A DNA stretch of 22,877 nt from JBBIND01 sp037444075 (GTDB lineage: Bacteria; Acidobacteriota; Terriglobia; Bryobacterales; Bryobacteraceae). The stretch spans positions 1-22,877 of the forward strand of contig JBBIND010000068.1 in the NCBI GenBank assembly GCA_037444075.1, in the 5' to 3' direction. The translations under genes were made by a program, and so were the position numbers. The notes beneath the pieces are model-generated. The model had not been told where the DNA came from and ran no database searches. It worked only from the letters and a program-made list of their open reading frames with translations. Shown in pieces: positions 7,624-15,563 of the stretch (positions are counted from its first letter, which is position 1; every line of letters starts with the position of its first letter).

Positions 7624-9300
7624 CTAACTTATCACTTTGAAGGTAGCCGTGGGCGTGATCGTAGTGTTGCGCAAACTGTCGACCACCTTCATCTTCAGCG
7701 TGTACTCTCCCGGTTCCAGGCTTTGCAAAGGAAGCAGCTTCTCTACCGTGACCTGGCTGGCGGAAGCGCCTTCGATGTCACCCAGGTTCTCGGAGAATTC
7801 GAACACTTTTTCATTGCTCCCGTTGCGGAGGATCTCGTACTCTATGGTGCCTTGCGGTTTGTTGGTCTTCTCGTCAGGCTCGAAGTTGTAGAACTGCACG
7901 TAAATACCCATCTTTTCGTGCTGACGGAAAGTCTCATCCAACCGCGGACGAACCTTGGATGTGCCGATGACAAACTGCCCGGTGCCAATGCTCCGGGTAG
8001 GAACCTTCTCCAGGACGTCAGCGAGAATCAGGCTGCTCATGCCCACCTGCTCTTCCTCGTAGCGGGGCACGTGCAGAGCCATCTCGTAGTTGTTCATGTT
8101 CCCGCCAATAATGTCCTTGGCAACGACGTTCAACCGGTACATGCCCGGCGCAAGCGGGATGGACTTCTGGTATATGGAAGAACCGCGCACTGCCTCATCC
8201 AGCAACTCAGTCGGCACTTCGCTGGTGACCACATCCTCGAAAACGTTAGCCACCCGGCGAGCCATCGTGGTGACGCGAGCGTAGATGTTCACCACCGCGC
8301 GCGATATCCCTTCCTTCTCCTGGTACTGCAAATCCTTGCGATCGAACTGGAGCGTGATGTGGGTGAGAATCGTCGAGCCGGTCATCCGGACATAGTCCGC
8401 GCGGACCTTCACTGGAAGCACGTTGTAGCGAATGACGCTAGTAACAGCCGCTTCCAAATCCTTGAACTTGATGGAGGGCGGCTTCTGCAACAGGGCGAAC
8501 TGCTGCAGGCGTTCAAACTGGTTCATGCGCATCGGCAGAGGGCTGTCCCCCGTGCCGAGGCGCGTGCCGTCGGTGCGGTTGAAGCGGTCCGCCTTGTCAG
8601 CCAATCCCATCTGTTCCAGCAGGGTGAGACCGGCGCCGGGCACATGCAGCAAAGCGTCCTTCTCGGAGGGGTCCATCGTCATGCGGTACTCGCCCGTCAT
8701 GGTCGGGTCGACGAATTCGATGATGATGTCGGTCCCGATACCCTCAATCCAGCGGTAACGCCATTTCTCGAAGGGGAACGTGGACGTGGTGCCGCCACCC
8801 TCCTCCCAGGGGCGCTCATAAGAGCCGCCTGAGGGACGTGACTCAATCTCGTCCGGCGGGCCGAAAGTAATGTAGATTCTCCCCCGGTCCGCCTTCCACC
8901 CGGGAATCCCCGACGCGAACCGCTCGTTGGCGTACGCTATGCGCCGGTAGTGCTCTTCCTTGTACTCGTTCTCCGAGGAGTCCGGAGTGGGGTCCCGGCG
9001 CAACCAGAACTGTTCGACGAACTGCTCGCGCTCTTCGTCCGTAGTCAGGCGGCGAAAGGCTGTCTTCTCTTCGTCCGTGATGATGTAGGTGACGTCCTCG
9101 TTCAGCCAGCGGCGGAACGGACCCTCCAACTCGCGGCGCAGCCGTTCCTCACGGCGCCGTTTTTCTCTCTCGCTGATGGGCTTGGCCACCGTCTCTCGCT
9201 GCCCGGTGTTTTCCTTCTTCTGGGCGACAGAGCTCTCAGGACCCGGGAACATGCCGAGGCCGACAGCCATGCAGATACATACCAGTGGGTTAGCCTTCAT
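7624..9300 (-). CDS. GWxTD domain-containing secreted protein
   Basis: Predicted exported protein of 558 residues of unknown biochemical role. A short signal-like segment (about residues 5-26) precedes a charged linker. The GWxTD domain covers about residues 55-240. Its naming motif appears as GWKAD (134-138, Ala in place of Thr) followed by RGRIYITFGPPDEIE; an RWLNEDVTYIIT stretch and FVEQFWLRRDPTPD come before it. The C-terminal half (about 300-558) is beta-rich, with repeated predicted strands ending in GEYTLKMKVVDS and TPTATFKVIS, resembling immunoglobulin-like modules. GWxTD proteins are known mainly from Acidobacteriota and Bacteroidota, without established function. It is the first gene of a two-gene unit with the outer-membrane barrel protein, behind a strong sigma70-like promoter. 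A GGTGA lies just upstream of the ATG. Confidence 0.85.
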   Translation of the reverse strand: MKANPLVCICMAVGLGMFPGPESSVAQKKENTGQRETVAKPISEREKRRREERLRRELEGPFRRWLNEDVTYIITDEEKTAFRRLTTDEEREQFVEQFWLRRDPTPDSSENEYKEEHYRRIAYANERFASGIPGWKADRGRIYITFGPPDEIESRPSGGSYERPWEEGGGTTSTFPFEKWRYRWIEGIGTDIIIEFVDPTMTGEYRMTMDPSEKDALLHVPGAGLTLLEQMGLADKADRFNRTDGTRLGTGDSPLPMRMNQFERLQQFALLQKPPSIKFKDLEAAVTSVIRYNVLPVKVRADYVRMTGSTILTHITLQFDRKDLQYQEKEGISRAVVNIYARVTTMARRVANVFEDVVTSEVPTELLDEAVRGSSIYQKSIPLAPGMYRLNVVAKDIIGGNMNNYEMALHVPRYEEEQVGMSSLILADVLEKVPTRSIGTGQFVIGTSKVRPRLDETFRQHEKMGIYVQFYNFEPDEKTNKPQGTIEYEILRNGSNEKVFEFSENLGDIEGASASQVTVEKLLPLQSLEPGEYTLKMKVVDSLRNTTITPTATFKVIS

Positions 9301-9335
9301 AATTCACCAGTCTTGGCCGAATTGCAGCTACTTCA

Positions 9336-9364
9336 ATTGTAGGGTGGGGGGTGGTGCCCGTCAA
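9336..9364 (-). promoter_or_regulatory. Strong sigma70-type promoter for the GWxTD gene
   Basis: On the minus strand the -35 box is TTGACG (9364 to 9359), five of six consensus bases. The spacer is exactly 17 bp and the -10 box is TACAAT (9341 to 9336), also five of six. Transcription would start near 9329, giving a leader of about 30 nt before the ATG at 9300. It is the best vegetative promoter I see in the window. Confidence 0.78.
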
Positions 9365-9503
9365 GCAGGACTCGAGGGCTCGGGGGGCGGCTGTAGCCCT
9401 CTTGGCCCCTGCCCTATGCAAGTTGAAATTGGCATTCTCCGGAAAATCGGATTTATTCCTCTCGAATTCCATCTGGACGTAGCTAAGTTGTTGTGGTATC
9501 TAG

Positions 9504-9515
9504 GTTGTAGACAAC
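9504..9515. repeat. Inverted repeat GTTGT-AG-ACAAC, possible operator
   Basis: A perfect 5-bp inverted repeat with a 2-bp centre lies 9 bp upstream of the -24-like element of the sensor-kinase promoter. A further GTTGT occurs at 9488-9492. The position suits a regulator site, but a repeat this short can arise by chance. Confidence 0.35.
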
Positions 9516-9524
9516 TGATACGGG

Positions 9525-9546
9525 TTGGCAAACAGCGTGCTATGCT
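9525..9546 (+). promoter_or_regulatory. Candidate sigma54 (-24/-12) promoter overlapping an extended -10
   Basis: TTGGCA at 9525-9530 places GG at 9527-9528, and GC follows at 9539-9540 after exactly 10 bp, the spacing sigma54 requires (YTGGCA...TGCT). The -12 side is TGCT rather than TTGCA. The same bases contain TGCTATGCT (9538-9546), an extended -10 of the TGN-TANNNT type for a vegetative sigma factor. Either would start transcription near 9552. The downstream operon encodes a sigma54 activator, so autoregulation is possible but unproven. Confidence 0.42.
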
Positions 9547-9602
9547 TTCAACCCTGAGGTGTGCAGCAACTAAGCGCGCATCCAGGTAAACGGGGTTCGC
9601 AG

Positions 9603-12488
9603 GTGAAGGAGTTCAGGGTACAGTTTTCGGGGGCTCTCCTGGTCATCGTGACGATGGCCGTGGTCATCTGTGCCGGAATTAACTTCCAACAGCAGAACAA
9701 GTTTCGTCTGCCCGACGACGGCGCCACGTGGGTGGACCGCCCGTCCTCCGAAGGCGTTCCGCGGGTCGTGGCATTCCACATCGTACCGGAAAGCCCCGCT
9801 GAACGCGCCGGGTTGAGGGTAGGTGACCGGCTCCTCAAGATCGCCGGTACGCCCATTCAGTCTTCGCTGTCCGTGATGCAGGCGCTGGTGCGCACCGGCG
9901 CCTGGAGCAAAGCCGAATACCTGTTCGAGCGCGGCGGCGTGGAGGTCAAAGCCACGGTTTACGTCGGCGAGCGGCTGGCTGGACGGACCCTTTACTACCA
10001 GTACGCGGTCGGGTTGGTGTATCTGGCCATCGGCCTGTTCGTGTACTTTCGTCGAGGCAATGCTCCCAAAGCAGTGCATTTCTACGTTCTCTGCCTGGCA
10101 TCGCTGGTGCTCTGCACCTTCCACTACACAGGCAAACTGAACAACTTTGACAAGGTTATCTACTGGGGCAACGTCTTGGCGGGGTTGCTGGCGCCCACCA
10201 TTTTTCTGCATTTTTGCCTGACATTCCCCGACCCGCGCCGCTGGCTGCGCGCCCGTTCGGTGCAAGCAATGCTCTACCTTCCGGCAGCACTGCTGACGGT
10301 GGGTTTCTACCTGCTGGCTTCGGGGACGCTTCGCTCCGGCGCAATCTCCCTGATTGAAATGCGCTGGTTCATGGACCGGCTCTGGCTGGCATTCCTTTGC
10401 TGCGCATACCTGGCCGGAGCCTGGGCGCTGAACCGCGAGTTCCGCCGCACGGACGATCCCATCGTAAGGCAGCAGTTGAAGTGGCTGCGCAACGGCGCCG
10501 TGATAGGCGTGGCGCCCTTCACGCTGCTATACGCCGGTCCCTACCTGTTAGGAATGGTGCCGGGTCCCTACATGAACCTGGCGGTCTTCTCGCTGGCTTT
10601 CGTCCCGCTTACCTGGGCTTACGCCGTGCTGCGCTACCGGTTGATGGACGTGGATGTAATCTTCCAGCAAGGGTACGCCTACACCTTGGCGACGTTGGCG
10701 GTGATCGGCATTTTTTACGGGCTGATCGTCTCCATCGGGCGCTTTGAAGATCTCAGCCCTTCGGCCGTGGTGTTGCTCATCCTGATAGCCGCGTTCGTGT
10801 TCCAGCCCATCCGCAACTGGATTCAGGAGAACCTCGACCGGCACTATTTTTACAAGGACCGCTACGATTACCGCCGGACACTGATCGAGTTTGCCCGCGA
10901 ACTGAGTTCGGAAATGGATCAGGACGCCATGCTGCAATCGGTGGCGGATCGTCTCCTCAGGACGCTATCGCTGCAGCAAGTGGCGTTCTTCCAGGCGGCC
11001 GAGAAGCCGGGCGGCTACACGCTCCGCATGACGGTGGGACGCAAGACGCCGGTGGCCGGCTCCCTCGACCTGAGTTTCTTGAAGCCCTCGCCCGAGAAAC
11101 CCTATCTGTTCATCGAGCGCACACGTCACGTGCTCGACGTAAGTTGGGAGCACTGGCCGGCTTCGGTCCGGCGCACCATCTCCGAACTGGATCTCACCTA
11201 CTACTTGCCTTGCACGGCGCGGGGCCGGACGATCGGCTATCTGGGTGTTTCGCGCACCACGGAAGGCGACTTCCTTTCGAGCGACGATCTCGAGTTGCTG
11301 ATGACGCTTTGCGGCTATGTCGGGATCGCCATCGAGAACGCGCGGCTCTACCGCTCTCTCCAGTCCAAGGTGGAAGAGTATGAGCGGCTGAAAGACTACA
11401 GCGAGAACATCGTCGAATCCATCAACGTGGGGATCCTGGCGGCGGACCTGGATGACCGCGTGGAAAGCTGGAACACGCAGATTGAACTGCTGACCGGCAT
11501 CTCGCGCGGCCAGGCGCTGGGGCGCCGTCTGCAGGAGCTTTTCCCGTCGGAACTGGTTGAACAGTTCCGGCAATTCCAGGGCGACACGGGCATTTACCAC
11601 GTCTACAATTACGTGCTTCGCAGCACGTCCCTGCCCGAGCCGTTCCGTCCGGACACGCCGGAACAACCTGGCCAGCAATCCCAGGAGATCATTCTGAACA
11701 TCGCCGTAGCTCCGCTCATTTCCAAGAGCCTGGAGCAGATCGGCAGACTGATCATCTTCGACGACATCACCGAGCGCGCGGACCTGGAGAAACGCCTGGT
11801 TCAAGCCGACAAGCTGAGTTCCATCGGCCTGCTGGCGGCAGGCGTGGCTCACGAGGTGAATACGCCCCTGGCGGTCATCTCGACCTACGCCCAAATGCTT
11901 GCCAAGCAGTTGACCGGAGACGAGCAGAAGAGCCGGTTGCTCGAGAAAATCGCCCGGCAGACGTTCCGCGCCAGCGAGATCGTCAACTCACTGCTGAGCT
12001 TCTCACGCACTTCGCGGACGGAATTCGACGAGGTGGAATTGAACCGGATCATCCGGGAAACGCTGACGCTCATCGAACATCAGCTCGAGAAGGTCAACAT
12101 CCGCGTGGATTTGCAGCTCGAGGAGACCTTGCCTCCGGTTCGCGGCAATCCCGGCAAGCTCCAGCAGGTATTCCTCAATCTGTTCCTGAACGCCCGTGAT
12201 GCGATGGAGGACGGCGGACGGCTGCGCGTTTCCACGTCGAGCATGAACGGCGTGGCGCGCATCGCTGTCTCAGACGACGGCAAGGGCATTCCTCCCGATA
12301 CGCTGCCGAGGATCTACGACCCCTTCTTCACCACCAAGGGCGCGCGCAAGGGGACCGGCCTGGGCTTGGCCGTGACCTATGGCATTGTGCGCGAGCACGG
12401 AGGTACGATCGAGGTGGAAAGCACTCCCGGTACGGGCACGAGCTTCTACCTGGAGTTCCCTGCTATCAGAAAGCCTGTTCATGCCTGA
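9603..12488 (+). CDS. PDZ/multi-TM/GAF/PAS sensor histidine kinase
   Basis: Membrane sensor kinase of 961 residues. Order: TM helix (9-27), extracytoplasmic PDZ domain (about 50-120, with PAERAGLRVGDRLLKIAG), nine more hydrophobic segments (about 130-404), GAF (425-585), PAS (598-722), HisKA (737-803) with phospho-acceptor H750 in AHEVNTPL, and HATPase_c (846-957) with N863 in the N box, DDGKG (891-895) and a GTGLGL loop near 920. The kinase core is complete and NtrB/AtoS-like. It presumably phosphorylates the regulator encoded next, with which it overlaps by 8 bp. GTG 9603 is preferred because it leaves about 50 nt of leader after the predicted promoter and puts charged residues just before TM1. 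GTG 9561 would add 14 poorly structured residues but is only 15 bp past the -10. The signal sensed is unknown. Confidence 0.9.
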   Translation: MKEFRVQFSGALLVIVTMAVVICAGINFQQQNKFRLPDDGATWVDRPSSEGVPRVVAFHIVPESPAERAGLRVGDRLLKIAGTPIQSSLSVMQALVRTGAWSKAEYLFERGGVEVKATVYVGERLAGRTLYYQYAVGLVYLAIGLFVYFRRGNAPKAVHFYVLCLASLVLCTFHYTGKLNNFDKVIYWGNVLAGLLAPTIFLHFCLTFPDPRRWLRARSVQAMLYLPAALLTVGFYLLASGTLRSGAISLIEMRWFMDRLWLAFLCCAYLAGAWALNREFRRTDDPIVRQQLKWLRNGAVIGVAPFTLLYAGPYLLGMVPGPYMNLAVFSLAFVPLTWAYAVLRYRLMDVDVIFQQGYAYTLATLAVIGIFYGLIVSIGRFEDLSPSAVVLLILIAAFVFQPIRNWIQENLDRHYFYKDRYDYRRTLIEFARELSSEMDQDAMLQSVADRLLRTLSLQQVAFFQAAEKPGGYTLRMTVGRKTPVAGSLDLSFLKPSPEKPYLFIERTRHVLDVSWEHWPASVRRTISELDLTYYLPCTARGRTIGYLGVSRTTEGDFLSSDDLELLMTLCGYVGIAIENARLYRSLQSKVEEYERLKDYSENIVESINVGILAADLDDRVESWNTQIELLTGISRGQALGRRLQELFPSELVEQFRQFQGDTGIYHVYNYVLRSTSLPEPFRPDTPEQPGQQSQEIILNIAVAPLISKSLEQIGRLIIFDDITERADLEKRLVQADKLSSIGLLAAGVAHEVNTPLAVISTYAQMLAKQLTGDEQKSRLLEKIARQTFRASEIVNSLLSFSRTSRTEFDEVELNRIIRETLTLIEHQLEKVNIRVDLQLEETLPPVRGNPGKLQQVFLNLFLNARDAMEDGGRLRVSTSSMNGVARIAVSDDGKGIPPDTLPRIYDPFFTTKGARKGTGLGLAVTYGIVREHGGTIEVESTPGTGTSFYLEFPAIRKPVHA

Positions 12489-13941
12489 GCATCCTCCCGG
12501 GGACCTTACCCTACAGTCCGCAAAAGGACGCATTCTGGTGGTCGACGATGAGCTCGACATCCGCGAGAGCCTCGACGACCTGCTGAGCTCGGAAGGGTAC
12601 CAGGTGGATTTGGCCGGCGGCGGAGAGGAGGGCTTGCGCCGCCTGGAAGCCAGCGCTTACGACCTCGTGCTGCTCGACCTCATGATGCCGGACGTCAACG
12701 GCATGGAAGTGCTCCGGGAAGTGCGGCAGAAAGATCCTGAGACGCCCGTCTTCATGATCACCGCCTTTGGCTCGGTCGAGGGAGCGGTGGACGCGCTCAA
12801 GTCAGGGGCCAATGACTTCTTCAAGAAGCCCTGGGACAACGAGAAGCTGGTCATCGAAATCGACCGAATGATCGCCAAGGGGCGCCTGGAGCGGGAGAAC
12901 ACGCAGCTCAAACGCGCCCTCAAGCAGCGTTACAGCTTCCCGAACATCGTCGGCAAAAGCGACCGGATGCTGCGCGTGCTGGACCTGGTGGCGCAGGTGG
13001 CCCCGAGCCGTTCTACCGTGCTGCTCACCGGGGAGACGGGCACCGGCAAGGAACTGATTGCGAAGGCGATTCATGCCAACTCGCCGCGCGCTGACCGGAT
13101 GTTCGTAGCGGTCAACAGCGGCTCGCTGCCGCCGGACCTGCTGGAATCGACGCTGTTCGGCCACGTGAAGGGAGCCTTTACGGGCGCGGTGAACTCGCGC
13201 AAAGGCTACTTTGAAATCGCCAACCACGGCACGATCTTCTTCGACGAGGTGGGCAACCTTGGCCCGGAGACGCAGAGCAAACTGCTGCGCGTGATTCAGG
13301 AGCGGGAGTTCATGCCGCTGGGTTCAAGCGAGGTCCACCGCGTCGACGTGCGCATCATCGCCGCCACGAACTCAGACTTGCGCCGCCTGGTGGAAGAGAG
13401 CACGTTCCGCGAAGATCTCTACTACCGGCTGAATGTGATCAACATCCTGCTGCCGCCTCTGCGCGACCGGCGGGAGGACATCCCGCCGCTGGTCAGCCAT
13501 TTCTTCGACAAGTACTGCCGGGAGAATGAGAAATTTTTGGGCCGCGACGGCCGCTCGCAGCTCAGTTTCGACACGGAGGCCATGCAAATCCTGATGGATC
13601 ATGCCTGGCCCGGCAACGTGCGCGAACTCGAAAACGCGGTGGAGCGGGCGGTGGTGCTGGCCAGCGAGCCGCAGGTGCAGGCGGACGTGCTCCCGGACCA
13701 CATTCTCCACGCCACCGGCATCCGTGTGCGGCGCGATTCAGCGGGCTCTTTGCCGTCGGACGCCTCACTGTTTGAAATGGTGGCCGATTTCGAGCGCCGC
13801 AAGATCATCGACTATCTGGAGAATCACAACTGGAGCCAGACTGAGGCCGCCGAGGCGCTGCACATCCCTTTGTCGACGCTGAATCAGAAGATCAAGCGCC
13901 TGGAAATCGCTACCCGCAAGAAGTCCGAAACACGCGACTGA
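12481..13941 (+). CDS. Sigma54-dependent NtrC-family response regulator
   Basis: Cytoplasmic transcription activator of 486 residues. The receiver domain (about 16-130) has acidic pocket D22/D23, phospho-acceptor D66 in LVLLDLMMPD, T94 and K116. The AAA+ domain (about 153-390) has Walker A GETGTGKE (184-191), the sigma54-contacting loop GAFTGA intact at 231-236, Walker B with D255/E256 and the arginine-finger region FREDLYYRLNV. A Fis-type helix-turn-helix ends the protein (WSQTEAAEALHIPLSTLNQK). It should activate sigma54 promoters after phosphorylation by the upstream kinase. ATG 12481 is chosen over an upstream in-frame start at 12379, because the extra 34 residues would lie inside the kinase gene and do not belong to a receiver domain. 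The 8-bp overlap suggests coupled translation. Confidence 0.95.
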   Translation: MPEHPPGDLTLQSAKGRILVVDDELDIRESLDDLLSSEGYQVDLAGGGEEGLRRLEASAYDLVLLDLMMPDVNGMEVLREVRQKDPETPVFMITAFGSVEGAVDALKSGANDFFKKPWDNEKLVIEIDRMIAKGRLERENTQLKRALKQRYSFPNIVGKSDRMLRVLDLVAQVAPSRSTVLLTGETGTGKELIAKAIHANSPRADRMFVAVNSGSLPPDLLESTLFGHVKGAFTGAVNSRKGYFEIANHGTIFFDEVGNLGPETQSKLLRVIQEREFMPLGSSEVHRVDVRIIAATNSDLRRLVEESTFREDLYYRLNVINILLPPLRDRREDIPPLVSHFFDKYCRENEKFLGRDGRSQLSFDTEAMQILMDHAWPGNVRELENAVERAVVLASEPQVQADVLPDHILHATGIRVRRDSAGSLPSDASLFEMVADFERRKIIDYLENHNWSQTEAAEALHIPLSTLNQKIKRLEIATRKKSETRD

Positions 13942-13969
13942 TTCACACCACACCGGATCCCTACCGTTT

Positions 13970-13978
13970 TGCTAAGCT
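13970..13978 (+). promoter_or_regulatory. Extended -10 element before the sulfatase
   Basis: TGCTAAGCT fits the TGN-TANNNT extended -10 pattern, with no recognisable -35. It ends only 8 bp before the chosen ATG, so the transcript could be leaderless or nearly so, which agrees with the lack of a ribosome binding site. Confidence 0.4.
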
Positions 13979-13986
13979 CATCCGGT

Positions 13987-15477
13987 ATGCCCATTGTTGA
14001 CCGCCGCCGTTTTCTGAGCAGCCTGGCTCTGGCTCCGGCTGCCTTCGCCTCGGGTCAAACCGCGCGCAGGCCGAACTTCGTGGTGATCTTCGCCGACGAT
14101 CTCGGCTACGGAGACTTGTCCTGCTACGGGCACCCCAGCTTCCGCACTCCTCACCTTGACCGCATGGCGCGCGAGGGAGTCCGCTTCACGGACTTCTACG
14201 TCCCCATGCCCTTTTGCGCTCCAACGCGCGCCGCGTTGCTGACAGGACGCTATCCGTTCCGCAACGGCGTGGTGCGCAATCCCGCGCCGGACTCCGGAAT
14301 CAACGATGTCGGGTTGGCTCAGTCGGAAGTTACTATTGCGGAAGTTCTCAAGACGCAGGGTTATGCCACCACCTGTATCGGCAAGTGGCACCTGGGCCAC
14401 CTGCCCGGGTTTCTGCCGACGCGGCAGGGCTTTGACGACTATTACGGGATTCTCTACTCCAACGACATGCGCCCGGTGCAGCTGGTCGAAAACGAGAAGG
14501 TGGTGGAGTACCCGGTGGTCCAATCCGATTTGACGCGCAAGTACACGGACCGCGCCGTACGGTTCATGGAGCGGAACCGCAACCGCCCCTTCTTCCTCTA
14601 TCTGCCACATGCCATGCCGCACAAGCCTTTGGCAGCGAGTGAAGAGTTCTACACGCCGGAGACTCCGCGGGGCCTTTACGGCGATGTCATCGAGGAATTG
14701 GATTGGTCCGTCGGGCGCGTTCTCTCCAGCCTGAAACAGCTCGGCCTGGACGACAACACTCTGGTGATCTTCACTTCGGACAACGGCCCGTGGTTCGGCG
14801 GCAGCACGGCCGGTTTGCGCGGCATGAAGGGCCAGACCTGGGAAGGTGGCATCCGCGTCCCCATGATCGCCCGCTGGCCCGGCAAAATACCGGCGGGATT
14901 GGAGACCGGGGAAATTTCCGGCGTCATCGACCTGCTGCCAACACTGGGCCAACTGGCTGGCGCGCCTCCGCCGTCCGGGCGTGTGCTGGACGGCAAGGAC
15001 ATCTTCCCGCTGATGAGTTCGCCTGGCGCCAGGACGCCGCACGAGGCCATTCTCGCCATGGGCGGCGGGAGAATCATGACGGTCCGCTCAGGGAAGTGGA
15101 AGCTGCACGTCAACTCGCCCGGCAAGGAGACCCGCTACATGCAGGACGCTTCCGGATGGGTGGACCCGCGCGGACCCGATGGGGTGACGATCATCGCGCA
15201 GCACGAGCAATCGCGTCCGAACGAATACCCTGGTTTGCTGACAGGCGACGAGCCGGGCGACATGATGCTGTTCGACCTTGAAAACGACCGTGGCGAACAG
15301 CGCAACGTCGCTGCGCAGCAACCCGAGGTGGTGGCGCGCCTCAAAGGCATCTACGACAAGGCGAACGCCGAAGTCCCGAAGTTCCCGCCTCCGGCGCGCC
15401 CGGGCCGCAAGGGGATCATCCGCTTGAAAGGCGGCTCCATGCGCTACGACGTGGAACCCGTCCGTCCGCGACCCTGA
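13987..15477 (+). CDS. Tat-exported sulfatase (formylglycine-dependent, Cys-type)
   Basis: Type I sulfatase of 496 residues, expected to hydrolyse sulfate esters outside the cytoplasm. The N-terminus carries a twin-arginine signal (DRRRFLSS at 5-12, then a hydrophobic stretch ending near A26), so it is probably exported folded. C77 lies in CAPTR, the C-x-P-x-R motif that is converted to formylglycine. Metal ligands D37/D38 are in FADDLGYGD, and GKWHLGH and FTSDNGPW supply other active-site residues. The C-terminal GDEPGDMMLFDLENDRGEQRNV is typical of the arylsulfatase A-like group. An in-frame TTG at 13969 would add six residues before the Tat signal; ATG 13987 fits better. No formylglycine-generating enzyme or transporter is nearby, so maturation relies on a gene elsewhere. 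The natural substrate cannot be deduced. Confidence 0.92.
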   Translation: MPIVDRRRFLSSLALAPAAFASGQTARRPNFVVIFADDLGYGDLSCYGHPSFRTPHLDRMAREGVRFTDFYVPMPFCAPTRAALLTGRYPFRNGVVRNPAPDSGINDVGLAQSEVTIAEVLKTQGYATTCIGKWHLGHLPGFLPTRQGFDDYYGILYSNDMRPVQLVENEKVVEYPVVQSDLTRKYTDRAVRFMERNRNRPFFLYLPHAMPHKPLAASEEFYTPETPRGLYGDVIEELDWSVGRVLSSLKQLGLDDNTLVIFTSDNGPWFGGSTAGLRGMKGQTWEGGIRVPMIARWPGKIPAGLETGEISGVIDLLPTLGQLAGAPPPSGRVLDGKDIFPLMSSPGARTPHEAILAMGGGRIMTVRSGKWKLHVNSPGKETRYMQDASGWVDPRGPDGVTIIAQHEQSRPNEYPGLLTGDEPGDMMLFDLENDRGEQRNVAAQQPEVVARLKGIYDKANAEVPKFPPPARPGRKGIIRLKGGSMRYDVEPVRPRP

Positions 15478-15515
15478 AAGCGATAGCAGACGGAGCCGGG
15501 GATCAGCGGGCCATA

Positions 15516-15524
15516 TGTTAGATT
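15516..15524 (+). promoter_or_regulatory. Extended -10 element before mazG
   Basis: TGTTAGATT matches TGN-TANNNT and lies about 40 bp before the mazG ATG, giving a leader of about 33 nt. No -35 box is evident. A GGAGG at 15525-15529 is too far from any usable start and probably lies before the transcript begins. Confidence 0.4.
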
Positions 15525-15563
15525 GGAGGATTCCGGCTAATCGGTAGTCCTGCTTCCCGTCAG

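Larger units (their letters stand above)
9301..9602. other. Divergent intergenic regulatory region
   Basis: This 302-bp stretch without a gene separates the minus-strand GWxTD unit from the plus-strand sensor-kinase operon. It holds the sigma70-type promoter on the minus strand (9336-9364), an inverted repeat GTTGT-AG-ACAAC (9504-9515) and a sigma54-like or extended -10 promoter on the plus strand (9525-9546). The section 9400-9500 is noticeably more AT-rich than the coding regions, as expected for a regulatory zone. I see no small ORF or RNA gene I could defend. Confidence 0.7.

Noticed and set aside
7351..8832. Long plus-strand open frame (493 codons) antisense to the GWxTD and barrel genes
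   Set aside because: Its translation is rich in His, Arg and Val without domain motifs. It spans two convincing minus-strand genes and is a by-product of GC-biased codon use.
9400..9500. AT-richer stretch as a possible small RNA gene or attachment site
   Set aside because: I see no stable hairpin with a T-run, no flanking direct repeats and no tRNA nearby.
9561..9602. Upstream GTG start for the sensor kinase
   Set aside because: Possible, but the GAGG before it is only one base away and the added 14 residues look non-conserved. The later GTG leaves a normal leader.
15525..15529. GGAGG as a ribosome binding site before mazG
   Set aside because: It is 34 bases from the ATG, no start codon lies at useful spacing, and the predicted transcript starts downstream of it.
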